Positions 1 to 11,319 of a stretch of DNA of 64,000 bases are shown in pieces (position 1 is the first letter of the stretch; each line of letters starts with the position of its first letter). Made by a program: the position numbers and the translations under genes. The notes beneath the pieces are model-generated. The model ran no database searches. It saw only the letters and a program-made list of their open reading frames with translations, and was not told where the DNA came from. Source of the DNA: Perkinsus olseni (taxonomy: Eukaryota > Perkinsozoa > Perkinsida > Perkinsidae); the NCBI GenBank assembly GCA_013115135.1, contig JABANP010000037.1, positions 124,001 through 188,000 on the forward strand, read 5' to 3'.

Positions 1-656
1 GTTAAGATATTCCCGGTTGCTAGTCGGGTGGCCCGACGGTTTATGGTGGGCATACCGAGCACACTGCACGAGGTGGTAACGGTAATTCGCTCAGGGTGTT
101 GATAATGTCGGGCAGCCATCCAGACTGGAGCTACACAAAATGGCTGTGGAAGAGGTACCAGCATGGCTCCCCAGGCCTGCTTCAAGGTCTCTACTCCCCC
201 TCGAGATACCGGACTTTCCGTCCTTGTACCACCAGAACGGTCAGCTGAATGAGTGCGTGTACTACATATCGGATGCATGGGCAGTGGCAGCCTACACCAA
301 ACAGCTTGTACAGGTAACGCTGCTGCTGCGGCTCTCAGGGGCGACGCGGGGAGGCTCTCAGGCAGCGCGCTTCCAAGCTGACACTGCGGCGTTCGACCGT
401 ATGAAGGCCAGTGTGATGAAGAACAACAAGCACATCAAGGAGCTCATCGAGGCCAGGGACGCCGCCAAGACCAGAAGGATTGCCCGGGATCTTGACGACG
501 TGGGCGCCCTGCCGCAGCACGCTTGCATTAAACGGTGGTCCTCGGTAGGTGATAAACAGCCGAGTGGAGAAGCTCGCGACGGACATGTGGATGAAATCCC
601 GACGGAAGGCAGAAAGGGCGGCCGAGAGGTCGGAGGAAGTGGGCGCCAATTGGTGA
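1..656 (+). CDS. 3' part of unrecognised gene, runs off left edge
   Basis: Coding sequence is open from base 1, so the gene begins left of the window. Splicing out 73-115 (43 nt) and 314-361 (48 nt), both GT-AG, keeps one frame. A 25-nt GT-AG segment at 535-559 would join the frame to a last exon rich in K, R and E that stops at 654-656. The visible part has a Trp/Tyr-rich stretch (YYISDAWAVAAYTKQL) followed by a charged helical region (MKNNKHIKELIEARDAAKTR) that may form a coiled coil. I do not recognise the family. An ATG at 140 is internal, not the likely start. The next gene starts 122 bp downstream on the same strand. Confidence 0.5.
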
Positions 657-778
657 ACCGTTTCAGCGTGCGCATGTTTCCGCTTCTGGTGAGCGTGCTG
701 GGTTTGCAGTCGTTAATTACAATTATGACGAGAGTTTGTTGGTCGTCCTCTGCCCTTCCTGTTCTCCTAGCGTGGCCG

Positions 779-3700
779 ATGGATCAGCTCATACCGGTCA
801 TCAACAGACTGCAGGACCTCCTCTCAACAGTCGGGGCTGCATGTGACCCTCGACCTACCGCAGCTGGCTGTGGTGGGCTGCCAGAGTGTCGGCAAGACCA
901 GTGTAGGGCTGCAGCCCTTGCCGTGTGGGGAGCATCAGATGGACAGGTCCTGGAGGCCCTCGTTGGAAGGGACTTCCTCCCGCGAGGCACTGGTATTGTA
1001 ACTCGAAGGCCCTCATCTTACAGCTGCGCAACACGACTAAGGACCAAGTTGTTGGTCCTACTATCAAGGCGGGTATGGTAAAGCAGGGTGTTTCCCCGTC
1101 TTGATCTCTCCGGTGGGCGTAGGCAGCGGCGGCGGTGGCGACAAGACTGCTAAGGAGTGGGGGGAGTTCAGTCACTGTCCGAATAAGAAGTGAGTGTCGA
1201 CTGGAATGGTGGTGCACACGGATAAGGCGGGTCGGGCTTTTCCCTGATCATCCATGGGGACCATCCCCCGCCGTCCCTGCCCTCCTTCGACGATGGAATC
1301 ATGATCCCGTAGTTGGCACGAACTCCAGGGTCGTAGTTGCAGGAGTGTGGGGTCAGGTTCTCGGACTTCGCTGAGATCCGCCGGGAGATACAAGAGGACA
1401 CGGAACGCTTGTGTGGAGCGTCCAAGGGGGTCAGCCCTGAACCCATCTGCTTGAAGATCTTTTCTCCTTACGTGATTGGTGAGTGTGGCCCAACCTTATC
1501 CGTGTTGAACCATGGTCGACCTTAGATTTGACCCTTATTGATCTGCCTGGAATAACGAAAGTCCCCGGTGGGAGATCAGCCCTTGGACGTCGAGGCTAGA
1601 ATCAAGGACATGGTGTTGTCCTACATCTCCAAGCCCAACTGCATCATCCTGGCTGGTGGGAAGATGCTCCTCTTCCGCTGCGCCGAGTGCCGCTTCCTCA
1701 GTGACGGCTGCGAACACTGACTTGGCCAATAGCGACTCTCTGCAGCTAGCTCGGCAGGTGAGGGAGGGGCGACCGGGGAGGTGAGCACCCCCCGCTCAAG
1801 GTGGACCCCTCCGGCGACCGAACCATGGGAGTCATCACCAAGATGGACTGCATGGATGAGGGCACCGATGCACTTGACATGATCAACGGCAAGGTCGTTA
1901 GACCGGCTTCAGGCGGGCCTTTGTCTTCTCCCTCCTGCCCCGTGGCCTCCGTGTGATGGAGCTGTTTCCCCTCAGGTGTATCCACTGCGGCAGGGTTACG
2001 TTGGTGTGGTATGCCGCTCCCAGAAGGATATACAAAGCGGCGTCACCATTCGAGAGAGCATCAAAAACGAGGAGGCATTCTTTAAGAAGCACGAGGCTTA
2101 CCGGTGGGTCCTCGCGACTTCTCTTCAACCTCATCAGGGTTCATCTCTACGTCTTCGTGAAGAGAATGATGAGGGTCACTTGCGTTCCTGAGGGGCTCCC
2201 TCGCCGAGACCTATCCGATCACATGCTGTCGGCTCCCTCAGGCACATAGCAGCCCATTGCGGTACAGCCTACATGGCGCGGCAGCTCCATCGTATCCTCA
2301 TGACTCACATTAGAGAGGCCCTCCCAGGGCTGAGGGATCGAGTACAGCTACGTCGAGAGGCGGCGGTGCTGTGGGGAGGCCTTCTGATAGGTCAATGCCA
2401 TGCTACACGAACATGAGCAGGAGATGGCTGACTACGGCAATGATCTCAGCGGCGGAATGCTGGACCATACGCAAGTATCCAGAGCGTATGATGCATCCAG
2501 AGCTCCGGCGAGACTCTATAACTCGTGCGTGCTACCCCCTCTTGCAATCAGGCCGGTAACGTCTTGCTGCAGCTGTTCACGAAGTTCTCTCGCTGTTTTG
2601 CGGACTGCATCGAAGGCCGCAACAACTCAAACCGTCATGACATCATCGACGGTGCTCCCCTTCCAGCCATCGTGGTCAGCTGCTGCTCGGCCCCTCCTCC
2701 TCGGAGCCATCACCTCTCAGGGAGGCGCGAGGATCCACTACATCTTCTTCGACGTCTTCGGAGCTGCAGTGAATCAGTTTGACCCCGTTCGATGGTCTCA
2801 CTGACCATGACATCAGGACCAGCATACGCAACGCCAATGGTCCCAAGAGCCCTCTCTTCGTCCCGGAGGTGCTCCAGCCTCTCTTCGCTCCCAGCCTTGT
2901 AGTGTCCCCCTACGTCAGGCGGCATTCGAGACCCTCGTGAAGGGGCAAATTAACAAGTTGCTGTCGCCCTCTTTGCAGTGTGCTGAGCTCGTCCATGCGG
3001 AGCTCACCAAGTGTCTGAGTGTCACCATTCGCTCCATCCCGGAGTTTCGGCGGTACGGCCAATCCCCTTCTGATGGAAAGCCCTTTGTGATGAGCGTTAG
3101 GTTCGACAAATTGCGGGCCCGAGTGTACGACGTGGTCCGCTCAGTCCTAGCCTCCTGCCTAGCACCAACGAAGGAGATGATTCGCAACCTCATCAGGATC
3201 GAGACTGGCTACATCAATACCAATCACCCTGACTTCATCGGAGGCTCGAGGGCCATCAGTGCGTGTAAGCTGCTGCACTACTGGAAGTGGCGTATACTGG
3301 CCTCGGGGCCTCTGGCTGTTTCTAAGTTCCTACAAAGTTTTCTAGTGTCTTGCAACATCTGTGAGTCTAGTGCTCTGCTCACCACCATTCAACGCGCAGC
3401 TGAATGGCCGAGCGTCCGCAGAAGACGGTCGGCCATTCAGCTGCATTTGAATGCGCACGATGCGATTCTTGAAAACAAAAGGCCGACGACGGTCCTCTTC
3501 TTGAGGATGGCATCGTGCCTCATCGACGCGGTGGCTTGGAGGGAGAGGGCGATGATGATGACGCTGTGAATTCATGCGAGGTTCCATGGCATATTCCTCC
3601 GAGAGCCCACGGTATGCGCTGGACCCCACAGCAGCAGCAGCAGGATTCCATTTCTCCAAGGGGGATCCGCCCATGTCCGCTATGGACCCACCCCCATCAC

Positions 3701-4797
3701 TGTAAGGCCCCTGCCAGTGTATACACCACCACCTGGCCTTCCTACTAGGTCCGAGTGTGGTAGTACAGCTCCTGATGGATCACAGCCGCCAACGGTCGCC
3801 GACCCTCCACCACTGGAAGGGGGCGCCACAGCCAGTCGGAGCGGCATCTTCGGCTTTTGGCGTGGTGAGCAGCCTCTCCCTGCCGACCTCATCGCTCTCC
3901 CTCAGGGAACAGCGCTTCCAATGGGGCGCCTCGGCGATCCGCCGTGATGATCATTCTCGTCATTCGGATTCGGAGGCGCCAGGCCCCTCCCCCATGTCCC
4001 CGAGGGTCAACGGCGGCGCGGGCTCAGCCATCTCTGGTAGTCTAGTGGCTGAGGAGTTGCCGTGAGTCGTCACCATTCAGTCTCCGGCCTGGCCCCTACT
4101 AATCCCCCTCAAGGGAGTGGCGGTCTGCTGTGGAGCCTAGGACCACTAAGGAGTGCAGCAGCAGCGACGCCCATGATGGGCGCTAGTGAGAGCAACCCTT
4201 TCCCGTGGCGGCGGACTGTGAATGCTCAGGGCTGGAGCGTGACAACAGCATTACTTCGCTGTCCGGAGTGATGCCCTCGGGGATCCGCCTGGCTGCACCG
4301 CCTGCTGTGGTGTCCGTGCACTCAAGTCAACTGAGCGAGAAGGAGCGCATCGAGACCGATATCATCAAAAGTCTGATTGCGTCGTGAGTTAGGCGAGCAT
4401 CCATGCCTTGAACATCATGCTGACCCGCAAGATACCTGAACATCGTGAAAAGGTCCATCTCTGACCTCGTTCCCAAGGCGGTCATGTGTTTTATGGTCAA
4501 TACCTTCGGAGCTGACATGGTGACGCTGCTGCTGCTCCGACGCTGCTTGGCCCCGATCTCTCGCCTCCCAGGTGCTCCACCGAGAGCTCGGTCACGCAAC
4601 TGTATAAGGAAGACCTCTTCAGCGAGCTGCTTAATGAGGCGCCCGAGATCGCCCAAGGCCGAGCTCGTTGCGCAGAGGCTATCCGGATACTGCGGCAGGC
4701 GGCGGAGGTGATCAGCCAAATAACCAACTTCAACATGAGCAGCCCTTCAAGTGCTGTGGCCACCTCCCCTCGGGACCATCCTGGAGACCCGTGCTGA
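779..4797 (+). CDS. Dynamin-related GTPase (Drp1/Dnm1-like)
   Basis: Large GTPase of the dynamin superfamily, expected to assemble on mitochondrial, peroxisomal or vesicle membranes and drive fission. It starts [15 protein letters not shown]. The G1 P-loop reads GCQSVGKTS and is followed by [18 protein letters not shown]3 is DLPGITKV and G4 is ITKMD. Stalk motifs follow ([29 protein letters not shown]), then a Pro/Ser/Gln-rich low-complexity insert (about 3.5-4.2 kb). The GTPase effector domain comes last ([36 protein letters not shown]). No PH or proline-rich tail is seen, which fits Drp1 rather than classical dynamin. About a dozen introns are needed, e.g. 903-946 (44 nt) and 1190-1356 (167 nt). 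Single-base frame breaks lie near 830-836, 1008-1013, 1566-1572 and 2783-2790, all in G/C runs. Whether the gene is intact depends on those. Confidence 0.88.
3396..3444. repeat. Perfect 16-bp inverted repeat in dynamin intron
   Basis: Arms 3396-3411 and 3429-3444 are exact reverse complements with a 17-nt loop. The likely 3' splice site (CCGCAG, ending about 3421) sits in the loop, so a pre-mRNA hairpin would present the acceptor in its loop. It lies just before the low-complexity insert of the dynamin gene. Confidence 0.7.
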
Positions 4798-4938
4798 GGG
4801 CATGCAATGAAGTAAATGACACTCAGTCGCAATTACTATATATTCACTTTAACTTTTGCGGTGGTGCTCTGATCATCTTCGACTTCCGCGTTCTGAGTCG
4901 GCCTCGCGTGTAGCGTATCGTCCGGCAGCGTTTTGAAT

Positions 4939-7355
4939 ATGGTCTGGCTGCTCCTCCCCCTCGAGGGCAGCTCCGATAGGTCGGTGTACTACCTCCCGCA
5001 GGGAGCTACTACTGTTGGCCGGGCCTACTCGGACATACTGGTCACCAAGGGTAAGCCGACGTTGTTATCGCCTCTGAGTATCCGCCCTCATCAGACAACA
5101 CGGTATCGCGGAGACAGTGTGAGTTCGTGGTGGAGGCTGAATCGCCGCAGTCGCCTCCCCGACGCTGCGTTTGAGAGACCTTTCGAGGGTGGGTCGTTCG
5201 GCCTGCGTGGCGTACGGGAGAGTCGCACGCCGTTCAGTACAATACGACCTATCGTAATGGCAATGACATCACCGAACCCGACAGGAGCGTGGTGCTTTCT
5301 AGTGGCGACGTCATCAAGATCGGCTCCGCGTCTGAAGGCTTCGAGTAAGCACCAAAGGTCGGGCAATCTGAACAGCAACCAGCCCCACCTCCCAGCACTC
5401 CTCGTTGTGGGATTCTCCGACTGTTGGAGTTCGCCCCGACTCTGTCCCGAAAGATGCGCCCATCGTTCAGTTTCTGCTCAGGGTTCTCGAGATCTCGTTC
5501 TTGGTCTATTGTACTCGGCCGAGCGACGCGGGTGTGTGCAAGGAAGCGGGCCTACAGGTTGTGAATGAGCTGGACAAAGCCACCCACCTTCTCGTACCGG
5601 GGGAAGCGGACCCTCGCGATTCGGCAGTGAGTATCATGATGGCGCACCCAGCCAGCCTTCGAGTATACCGGTAACGCACGTCCAGGTACTCAGCGCTGTG
5701 GTCCTCGGCAAGCCCATCCTGTCCTCTACGGTCGCCGAGTTCCTCACAAACGGTGGCAAGTGCCTCAATCTTACAACGGTCGTCGCTGAGATGACTGCAA
5801 GTATTGGTACGGGGAAGGTTGGAGAGTAAGGCTGCAGTGCCTAGGAGTGCAAGCTCCTACTTCCTTGCCTTCAGTTGCTTCCTCCGATGGCTCACTACCA
5901 GCTATCGTCCCGTAGTGTCGACTGCCAGCTGCTCTCCCGAGTGCGGTGAGCTCCTCAACCGGTAGGCGAATTGGATATCTCTGTAGCTGTAACGTTATCG
6001 TGTGGTGAATTTTACCTCAATTCTTATTGATTGACGACAACTGACTTTCACAATTCGGCTGAGAGGAACCCTACGATCGCAGACGTGCCGGTACCATGGG
6101 GCCCGTACGATAGGCGCGCATACTTGCTTCCCTTTCCGGAGGTCTCACGGTGCCACTCAGGTACCTTTCCGCAGCTCGACAAGGAACGAATCGGCGGCAA
6201 CTCTTCGCGAGTCTCAACTTTTTACTCCAGTCCGATGATTCGCGGAGACACCTTGAGCAGCCGTTGCGTCGGACATCGGCGTGTTTGACGGCGAGCCCCG
6301 ACGCTGCAGTAAAGACAACAGTTTTCGTCGGCGGAGCGAAGGTATTCTCGGTTCCAGGAATAGAGGATATAAGACCATGAATTCCTAGGTCACATTGTTC
6401 AGCCTTCCCCATCACAAGTGGCCCCGCTGCTGCAGCACCGCAAGGCTTACTATGCGACCATTGACCAAGTCGCCATGGCCATCTTGAACGACGGAGGAAA
6501 GCCGGTAAATTTGGTTTGCTCGGTAACATCACCTTCGTTTGAGTAGATCCTATCGGAGGTTTTCTCTCAGCTACAGCGGACGTCATCGAGGCTGAGCAAG
6601 AGCCCGGACGAGTTGACAGCGGCCAGCTCAGATCCAGGGTGTCCCTGAGACCTCGGGGGAGGCCTGCGGATGATAACTGTAGGAACGATATGCGCAATGC
6701 GAGCGATACTTGGTCTATCTCAGCATATGGACACGCTGATGAGGGCAGCCCGGGGGCAGGGTCGCTGACTGTGGAAGGAATGCAGACGCCGACGCCTCCT
6801 CCGAGGCAGAGAAGTTCGAGGCGGTCCCCCTATACTGATCTAATTAACAAATCTCCCGCCCTGTCTGGCAGTGGGGGATGGCACCCCAAGCGGCTTCGGA
6901 AGAGCGACGAGTAGCCAGCCTCTGTCCGGTCAGTTTGCACAGCTTTTATGAGCAGGCCGACAGCTGGAGCACCGGAAGAGGGCTCTAGACCGATACCAGT
7001 GGTCGAATGCGCACAAAATGTCCCCACCGCAACTCGTCGAGAATCAACCGCAGTAAGGAAGAACTCAGTTCTTGTGGCCTAGGGTGGCCCTAGTAGGTGC
7101 CCGCTGGTGGAGTCAACTTTAAAGCCTTCCACCATCGCCGTGGCTGCCGGACTGCGGGTTGTGTCCCAGTCCGGAAAGAACCCGTGCGGCTGGTGAGCTC
7201 CGGGAAGGGCTATGAGATATACCAGCAGTAGTTGATTTTGTCAGGTAACTTTCACCCCGGACCTCGCTGACGGCTATGGTGATGCGGACGATGATATGCG
7301 TTTGTTCGACGAAGTACCGCGTTTGCGCCAACGCTATCTGAGTCGGCGGAGATGA
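4939..7355 (+). CDS. NBS1: Nibrin/NBS1-like DNA-repair protein
   Basis: Regulatory subunit of the MRE11-RAD50-NBS1 complex, which senses DNA double-strand breaks. The N-terminus MVWLLLPLEG opens an FHA domain (TTVGRAYSDILVTK, then DNTVSRRQCEF, then SSGDVIKIGS). BRCT1 follows (LQVVNELDKATHLLV, VLSAVVLGKPILS) and then a weaker BRCT2 (TTVFVGGAK, YYATIDQVAMAIL). The tail is Ser/Pro-rich. Near the end GVNFKAFHHRRG resembles the MRE11-binding motif, and the last exon (DDDMRLFDEV ... RYLSRRR, stop) resembles the acidic-aromatic plus triple-Arg ATM-binding end of animal nibrin. About a dozen introns of 38-61 nt join in phase. One frame break sits at the CCCC run near 5155-5160 in the FHA domain. It starts 141 bp after dynamin; ATG 4939 gives the best FHA start. 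Confidence 0.82.
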
Positions 7356-7565
7356 GTGTGTTGGAAGGCAGCTACCCAAAAATGCAGTATTTGTACCGTT
7401 TCTAATCGCCGTATGACTAATGTCGAGTAAACAAGTTGAAGTCAATTAGGAAATAGGAGTTGATGAGCACACCTTAGGGAGGGAAGCATTCTCGAAGCAC
7501 TTCCAAACAACTCTCGTTGACCTTCACGAGTCTCAGGGGAAATGTGGTACCGGGGCTCCGGAGTT

Positions 7566-7977
7566 GAGTTGGAGAGCACGTGTGCTTGGAGGTACAGTTC
7601 GAGCCGGAGTCGTTACCTCACCTTGCTCGTCCCCTATTTTGTGTTTGGCACACAACTCTGTCGGTCTCAGCCAGCCGCGAGTGTCAGCCCATCGCAGCCC
7701 GCATTAATTCCAAGCAAGCTGTGACGCTCTGACCAGTAACTGTTGCGAGTGTGCCCTAACACACCGATTTTTTTTTCTTTATTCTCTGCGAGGGGCAGGT
7801 TCAGCGTCCGATTCATTGATGTATATCGGCCTAGCGCCCTGTCGTGCTTGGTCGGCGGTTGTATATGGACACTGCTGTATACCTGCTTCATCGAGCCGCT
7901 GAGTCAAGATGATAGCCCAACCCTGTGGTGTCTTGTGTTCGAGTCGAGGTTTGGCACGCGAAGGCGATGAACTGTAC
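7566..7977. repeat. Inverted repeat copy 1 (about 412 bp)
   Basis: This stretch is near-identical (low-90s percent by eye) to the reverse complement of 13514-13924. The match starts at GAGTTGGAGAGCAC and ends at GAACTGTA. It carries open frames on both strands, but none resembles a known protein. The two copies bracket the DEK-C, helical-repeat, H2B and secreted-protein genes. No terminal repeats or target duplications were evident. Confidence 0.8.
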
Positions 7978-8234
7978 AGGTGTAGATCGTAAAACTACAT
8001 TGTAGTCCCTACTCACAGGCTCTCCTGAGGCCTCCAGCACCCACTATGGGTATTGCTGGTATTATTCGTAGTGACAAGAGCTAACTAGCTCACTGATGGA
8101 ATCTCCTGGTTACGCTCAGTGTACACTTCAACTCAACAGTACAGAACAGTCCTAGATATTAGCATACTCAGTAAAGCGATACTATCGACTATAATAGCCC
8201 ACCGGGCATAATATACGGAGCAGAGGCGATGTCG

Positions 8235-9122
8235 CTACTTCTCGGGCCACTCTTTCGACTTCTGCACGATGATTTGAAATTGACATGACGCCATCACTTT
8301 ATTCTTTCCCACAGGGACTTTAATATTCGTCCGACCCCACCATCCACAGGACCCAGTCTTGAAAACCCGGGCCGGTATATCGATATTCTAAGGGAAGAAT
8401 TATCACCATCGCAACTGCTTCGATGCCACATAACTTACCTGTCTCCCTAGGGTCAGCTTCAACGGTTTGGCTTTCCGCTCGAAACTTTTCTTGGTCAACC
8501 CGCCAGGGGGCGGCGTCCTACTCCTCGTCCGGCGCTTCGGCGCAGCCTGTCTGGCAGGCGCGGATGAAGCGCTGTCCGAATCATCATCAGATGAAGCCTC
8601 GCTAGAAGCAGAGGGTGCATCCCTCGAGCTAGAGGACGCCGACGGCGAGCTAGCTTCGACATCTTCAGTCTTCTCGCTCTTCTTCACACGCTTTCTCGTA
8701 GTGGTTGCACGCGGCGAGTCCTGTCGTTCACGTTTAACAGCGACCTAGGGACGGAACGCTACACAAGAAAATTCCTCGGAACTATCCCACGTACCTCAGC
8801 CTTCACTTTATTCTCTTCTTTCGGCTCATCCTTCGCGATGGCCTCTCCCACCATTTCCTTGATTATTTTTTTCTGTCTGAATATAAACATCCAGGCTCAG
8901 TGACTGAGATGCTATACTCGCTACTCACTTGTCCAGCGCAAGGTCCGGTAATGCGAGCTTCTTTTCTAACAAACGCCTAAGCTCCCTCAATGATACGCTC
9001 TCGAGATCACTTGAGGCCACAAGGTCCACCACAGCAGATTGAAGAGTGTCCCGTCCGACTTCGCCTGAGGCCTCGCTGCTGGAGCTGGCCGTAACAGGAG
9101 AGGACTCTTCTGACGTGTCCAT
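8235..9122 (-). CDS. DEK C-terminal-domain chromatin protein
   Basis: Small nuclear protein. Exon 1 encodes an acidic/Ser N-terminus followed by a DEK-C-like helix bundle (LQSAVVDLVASSD, SLRELRRLLEKKLALPD), a fold that binds DNA or chromatin. Exon 2 is a short Lys/Glu helix (KEMVGEAIAKDEPKEENK). Exon 3 has a basic cluster (TTRKRVKKSEK), a long Ser/Ala/Asp tract and a second basic stretch with the SR-like RTRSRTPPPGG. The last exon encodes FKTGSCGWWGRTN and ends KSKEWPEK then stop at 8235. Introns of about 50 nt have GTGAGT, GTACGT and GTAAGT donors. The Trp-rich end is a compact domain I cannot name. The ATG at 9122 touches the probable stop of the upstream gene. Confidence 0.65.
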
Positions 9123-10870
9123 CAAGGGTAAATAATGCCTGTCGATTGTGCATCCCCGTCAAACACTGCGAGAGCTGTGAAGTGGGGACACTGGTAGATC
9201 GCCAAAGAGCGGCTAATGTTAGATCATGGCGGCCCATCCGAGCCTGATGCACTTCCATGGGATATGTCAATCCGGGAATAAGCTGAATGGCCGTATCGCC
9301 TGAAACGGTCATAAGGAGGTTGCTACAGATCTCGGTATCCTACACGTAAGGGACGCGATCTTCCTGCTCGTCCGACAGACTGAGGGACTCCCAACTGACA
9401 GACCACCTGCTCCATTACAGCCTGGTAAGAGGAGCACTCACCGTGAGGGGAAGATGACGAGCCTCTCCCTTCTCTGGAGCCCGAGATAGCTTCCACTACT
9501 AGCTGGATCCATCTGGGATATCAGGCCGGTCTGCAGCCATCCATTATGGAACACGCGAGCCGCCCGATGCCCACCTTCCTCACTACTGCCTCTACGGCCG
9601 TAACAGGGAGCTCTGCGACGTTCTCCATAAGGACCTCTACGATCCATGACACAGCATCATCAGGAGCACCGACCACCTCCGTCAATTCTGAGAGGCTCTG
9701 TTTATTTGTTCCATCAGGAAAACCCGATGGTACCCTCACCACTCATGGGCGTTGAGTAGCTGTCAGCGGTGGTCTCGAAGCACGTCGTCAATGACTGCTG
9801 GTAGAGATCCGAGTTAGTGTCCCTCAGACTCAGAAGGTACAACTGAAGTAAACAAAGCGAGCTCCTTCTCGTCCCCCTCCAACCACTGACGAACAGATGC
9901 CAAACGCCAGAGTATTATGGACCAATCAAAGAGGATTGTCCAGAGGCGATTCAGTTGGAGGAATTTCAAGGCCCAGCAGTATACCAGCTCAGGGAACTTC
10001 CCTCGGCCGACCAGAGCGATAGCCCCGCTCATTACCAGTTCCCAATGGGGATCCCTGAGATCACTTTCGAGTCTAGCCGAAATGACGAGGCTCTCTCGAC
10101 AGGGCGGGCGGAGTCGACGGAGCCACTCCTTCGACTTGCCGCATAACAAGAGCAGCAACTCTACGCTGTAGTCGAGCCTGGGATAGAATCGCCAAAGAAT
10201 GTCCAAGTTACGTTCGCCGACGGCACGACAGCAATAAACGGTCACCTCCCTCCGCCCCACCAGTCGCGATGTATCCAACGGGCGTCCTCCGCTTTGGCCG
10301 ACTTATTGCGGGTAGCATCCAGGAGTTCTCGGACGTGACATCGAGCTGGCATCATCTTCTTTGTTTTCTCCGCAAGAGCCGTTAGGATATCACTCTCATT
10401 TTCCGGTACGGTATGTACTGTAGTCACAAAAGCAAGTCGACTCCCAGCAGTGTAATCGGCACACCCATCCACAGCAGTCGCTGCTCTAAGCAAGGGGGCT
10501 ACTTTCTGCACCAGGGGCACCGGGTTGCTCATCAGCCCGAGAAATCCGTAGACTGCGCCCTCTACCACCTCATAAGCGTTGCCTGCCCAACCAGCAACCA
10601 TCCGGCCAAGTCAATCAGAAACTGGAACGTCCAACTTACTCATGAAAGTTCCACGAGACATGTCAGAAAAGCGCCGGAGTTTCCGACGGCGTCGATTGCG
10701 TACCTGAATGCTTCGCCATACAGGCAAGGGGCTGCTGCTGACCCGCCCTCACTATCAAGGGGGTGAATTCGCTCAACCCTAGGACGCAACGGTCCGTGTG
10801 ACCCTCCCCAGGAGCGCATCTGCACTGCTCTAAACTCAAGGTAGTGGCCAACCTCGATGACCCTAACAAC
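9122..10870 (-). CDS. Unrecognised helical-repeat protein (possibly karyopherin-like)
   Basis: Multi-exon gene transcribed toward the DEK-C gene. Exons near 10860-10640 (EVGHYLEFRAV, LYGEAFRYAIDAV), 10600-10242 (AYEVVEGAVYGFLGL, VPLVQKVAPLLRAA), 10278-9814 (LDILWRFYPRLDYSVELLLLLCG) and 9735-9521 (ELTEVVGAPDDAVSWIVEVLMENV) encode amphipathic helices rich in Leu, Val and Trp. This suggests HEAT-type repeats like those of importins or exportins. That assignment is a guess from texture, with no diagnostic motif. One extra G near 9825 breaks the frame between two exons that otherwise read on. The likely stop, TGA at 9122-9124, overlaps the ATG of the next gene by one base. The 5' end is uncertain; an exon near 11000-10910 may belong. 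Confidence 0.4.
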
Positions 10871-11319
10871 AGCCTCTCATTCCAATGGAGCAGGAGAGGT
10901 ATTTCAACACTCTACCTCGCCCGAAGAGCGGCGGTCTTGAAGGCGTGTCTATACTAGCCGTTGAACAAACACTGTAAACATGCGCCTTTAAACTCCCAGA
11001 CGGATAGGCAACACAACACCACGGCAAAAATAATATCCTCTCTCTTTGGTGAGGCTCACTAAATGAGCTGCTCACTTGACACTGAACTTATCTCAACAAC
11101 AACGACGTCATCATCTTGGCATTATATTCCACCAAGCGGCTTGTCAATTCTGAAAAAAAAGAAATACAACAGCAAACGGGGTGAAATGGCTCACCTAATC
11201 ATGCAGGGGTTGAGCGTCGGATCTAAGCCTTACCGCTACTGCCCTGACCTGGCAGCCCCATAGGAGCAGACGAAGTGTACCTAGAATCGAGGCATCACAC
11301 AACAAAAAGTATAATCATC
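10871..11319. other. Intergenic, no supported gene
   Basis: Between the start of the helical-repeat gene and the 3' end of H2B. Possible extra 5' exon sequence lies at 10910-11000 on the minus strand. Otherwise I see AT-richer sequence with no motif I can support. Confidence 0.4.

Noticed and set aside
1008..5160. Programmed frameshifting at CCC or AGG codons, as described for Perkinsus mitochondrial cox1, to explain the frame breaks in dynamin and nibrin
   Set aside because: Several breaks lie at CCC, but other in-frame CCC codons in the same genes (e.g. in SKPNC, VDPSG, NGPKS) read normally, and shift sizes and directions differ. Indels in G/C runs are simpler.
7064..7080. 7-bp odd palindrome AAGAACT C AGTTCTT in a nibrin intron as a footprint
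   Set aside because: Only two of the three copies are present; about four such palindromes are expected by chance in this window. Similar single ones near 7995, 8900 and 34600 were rejected for the same reason.
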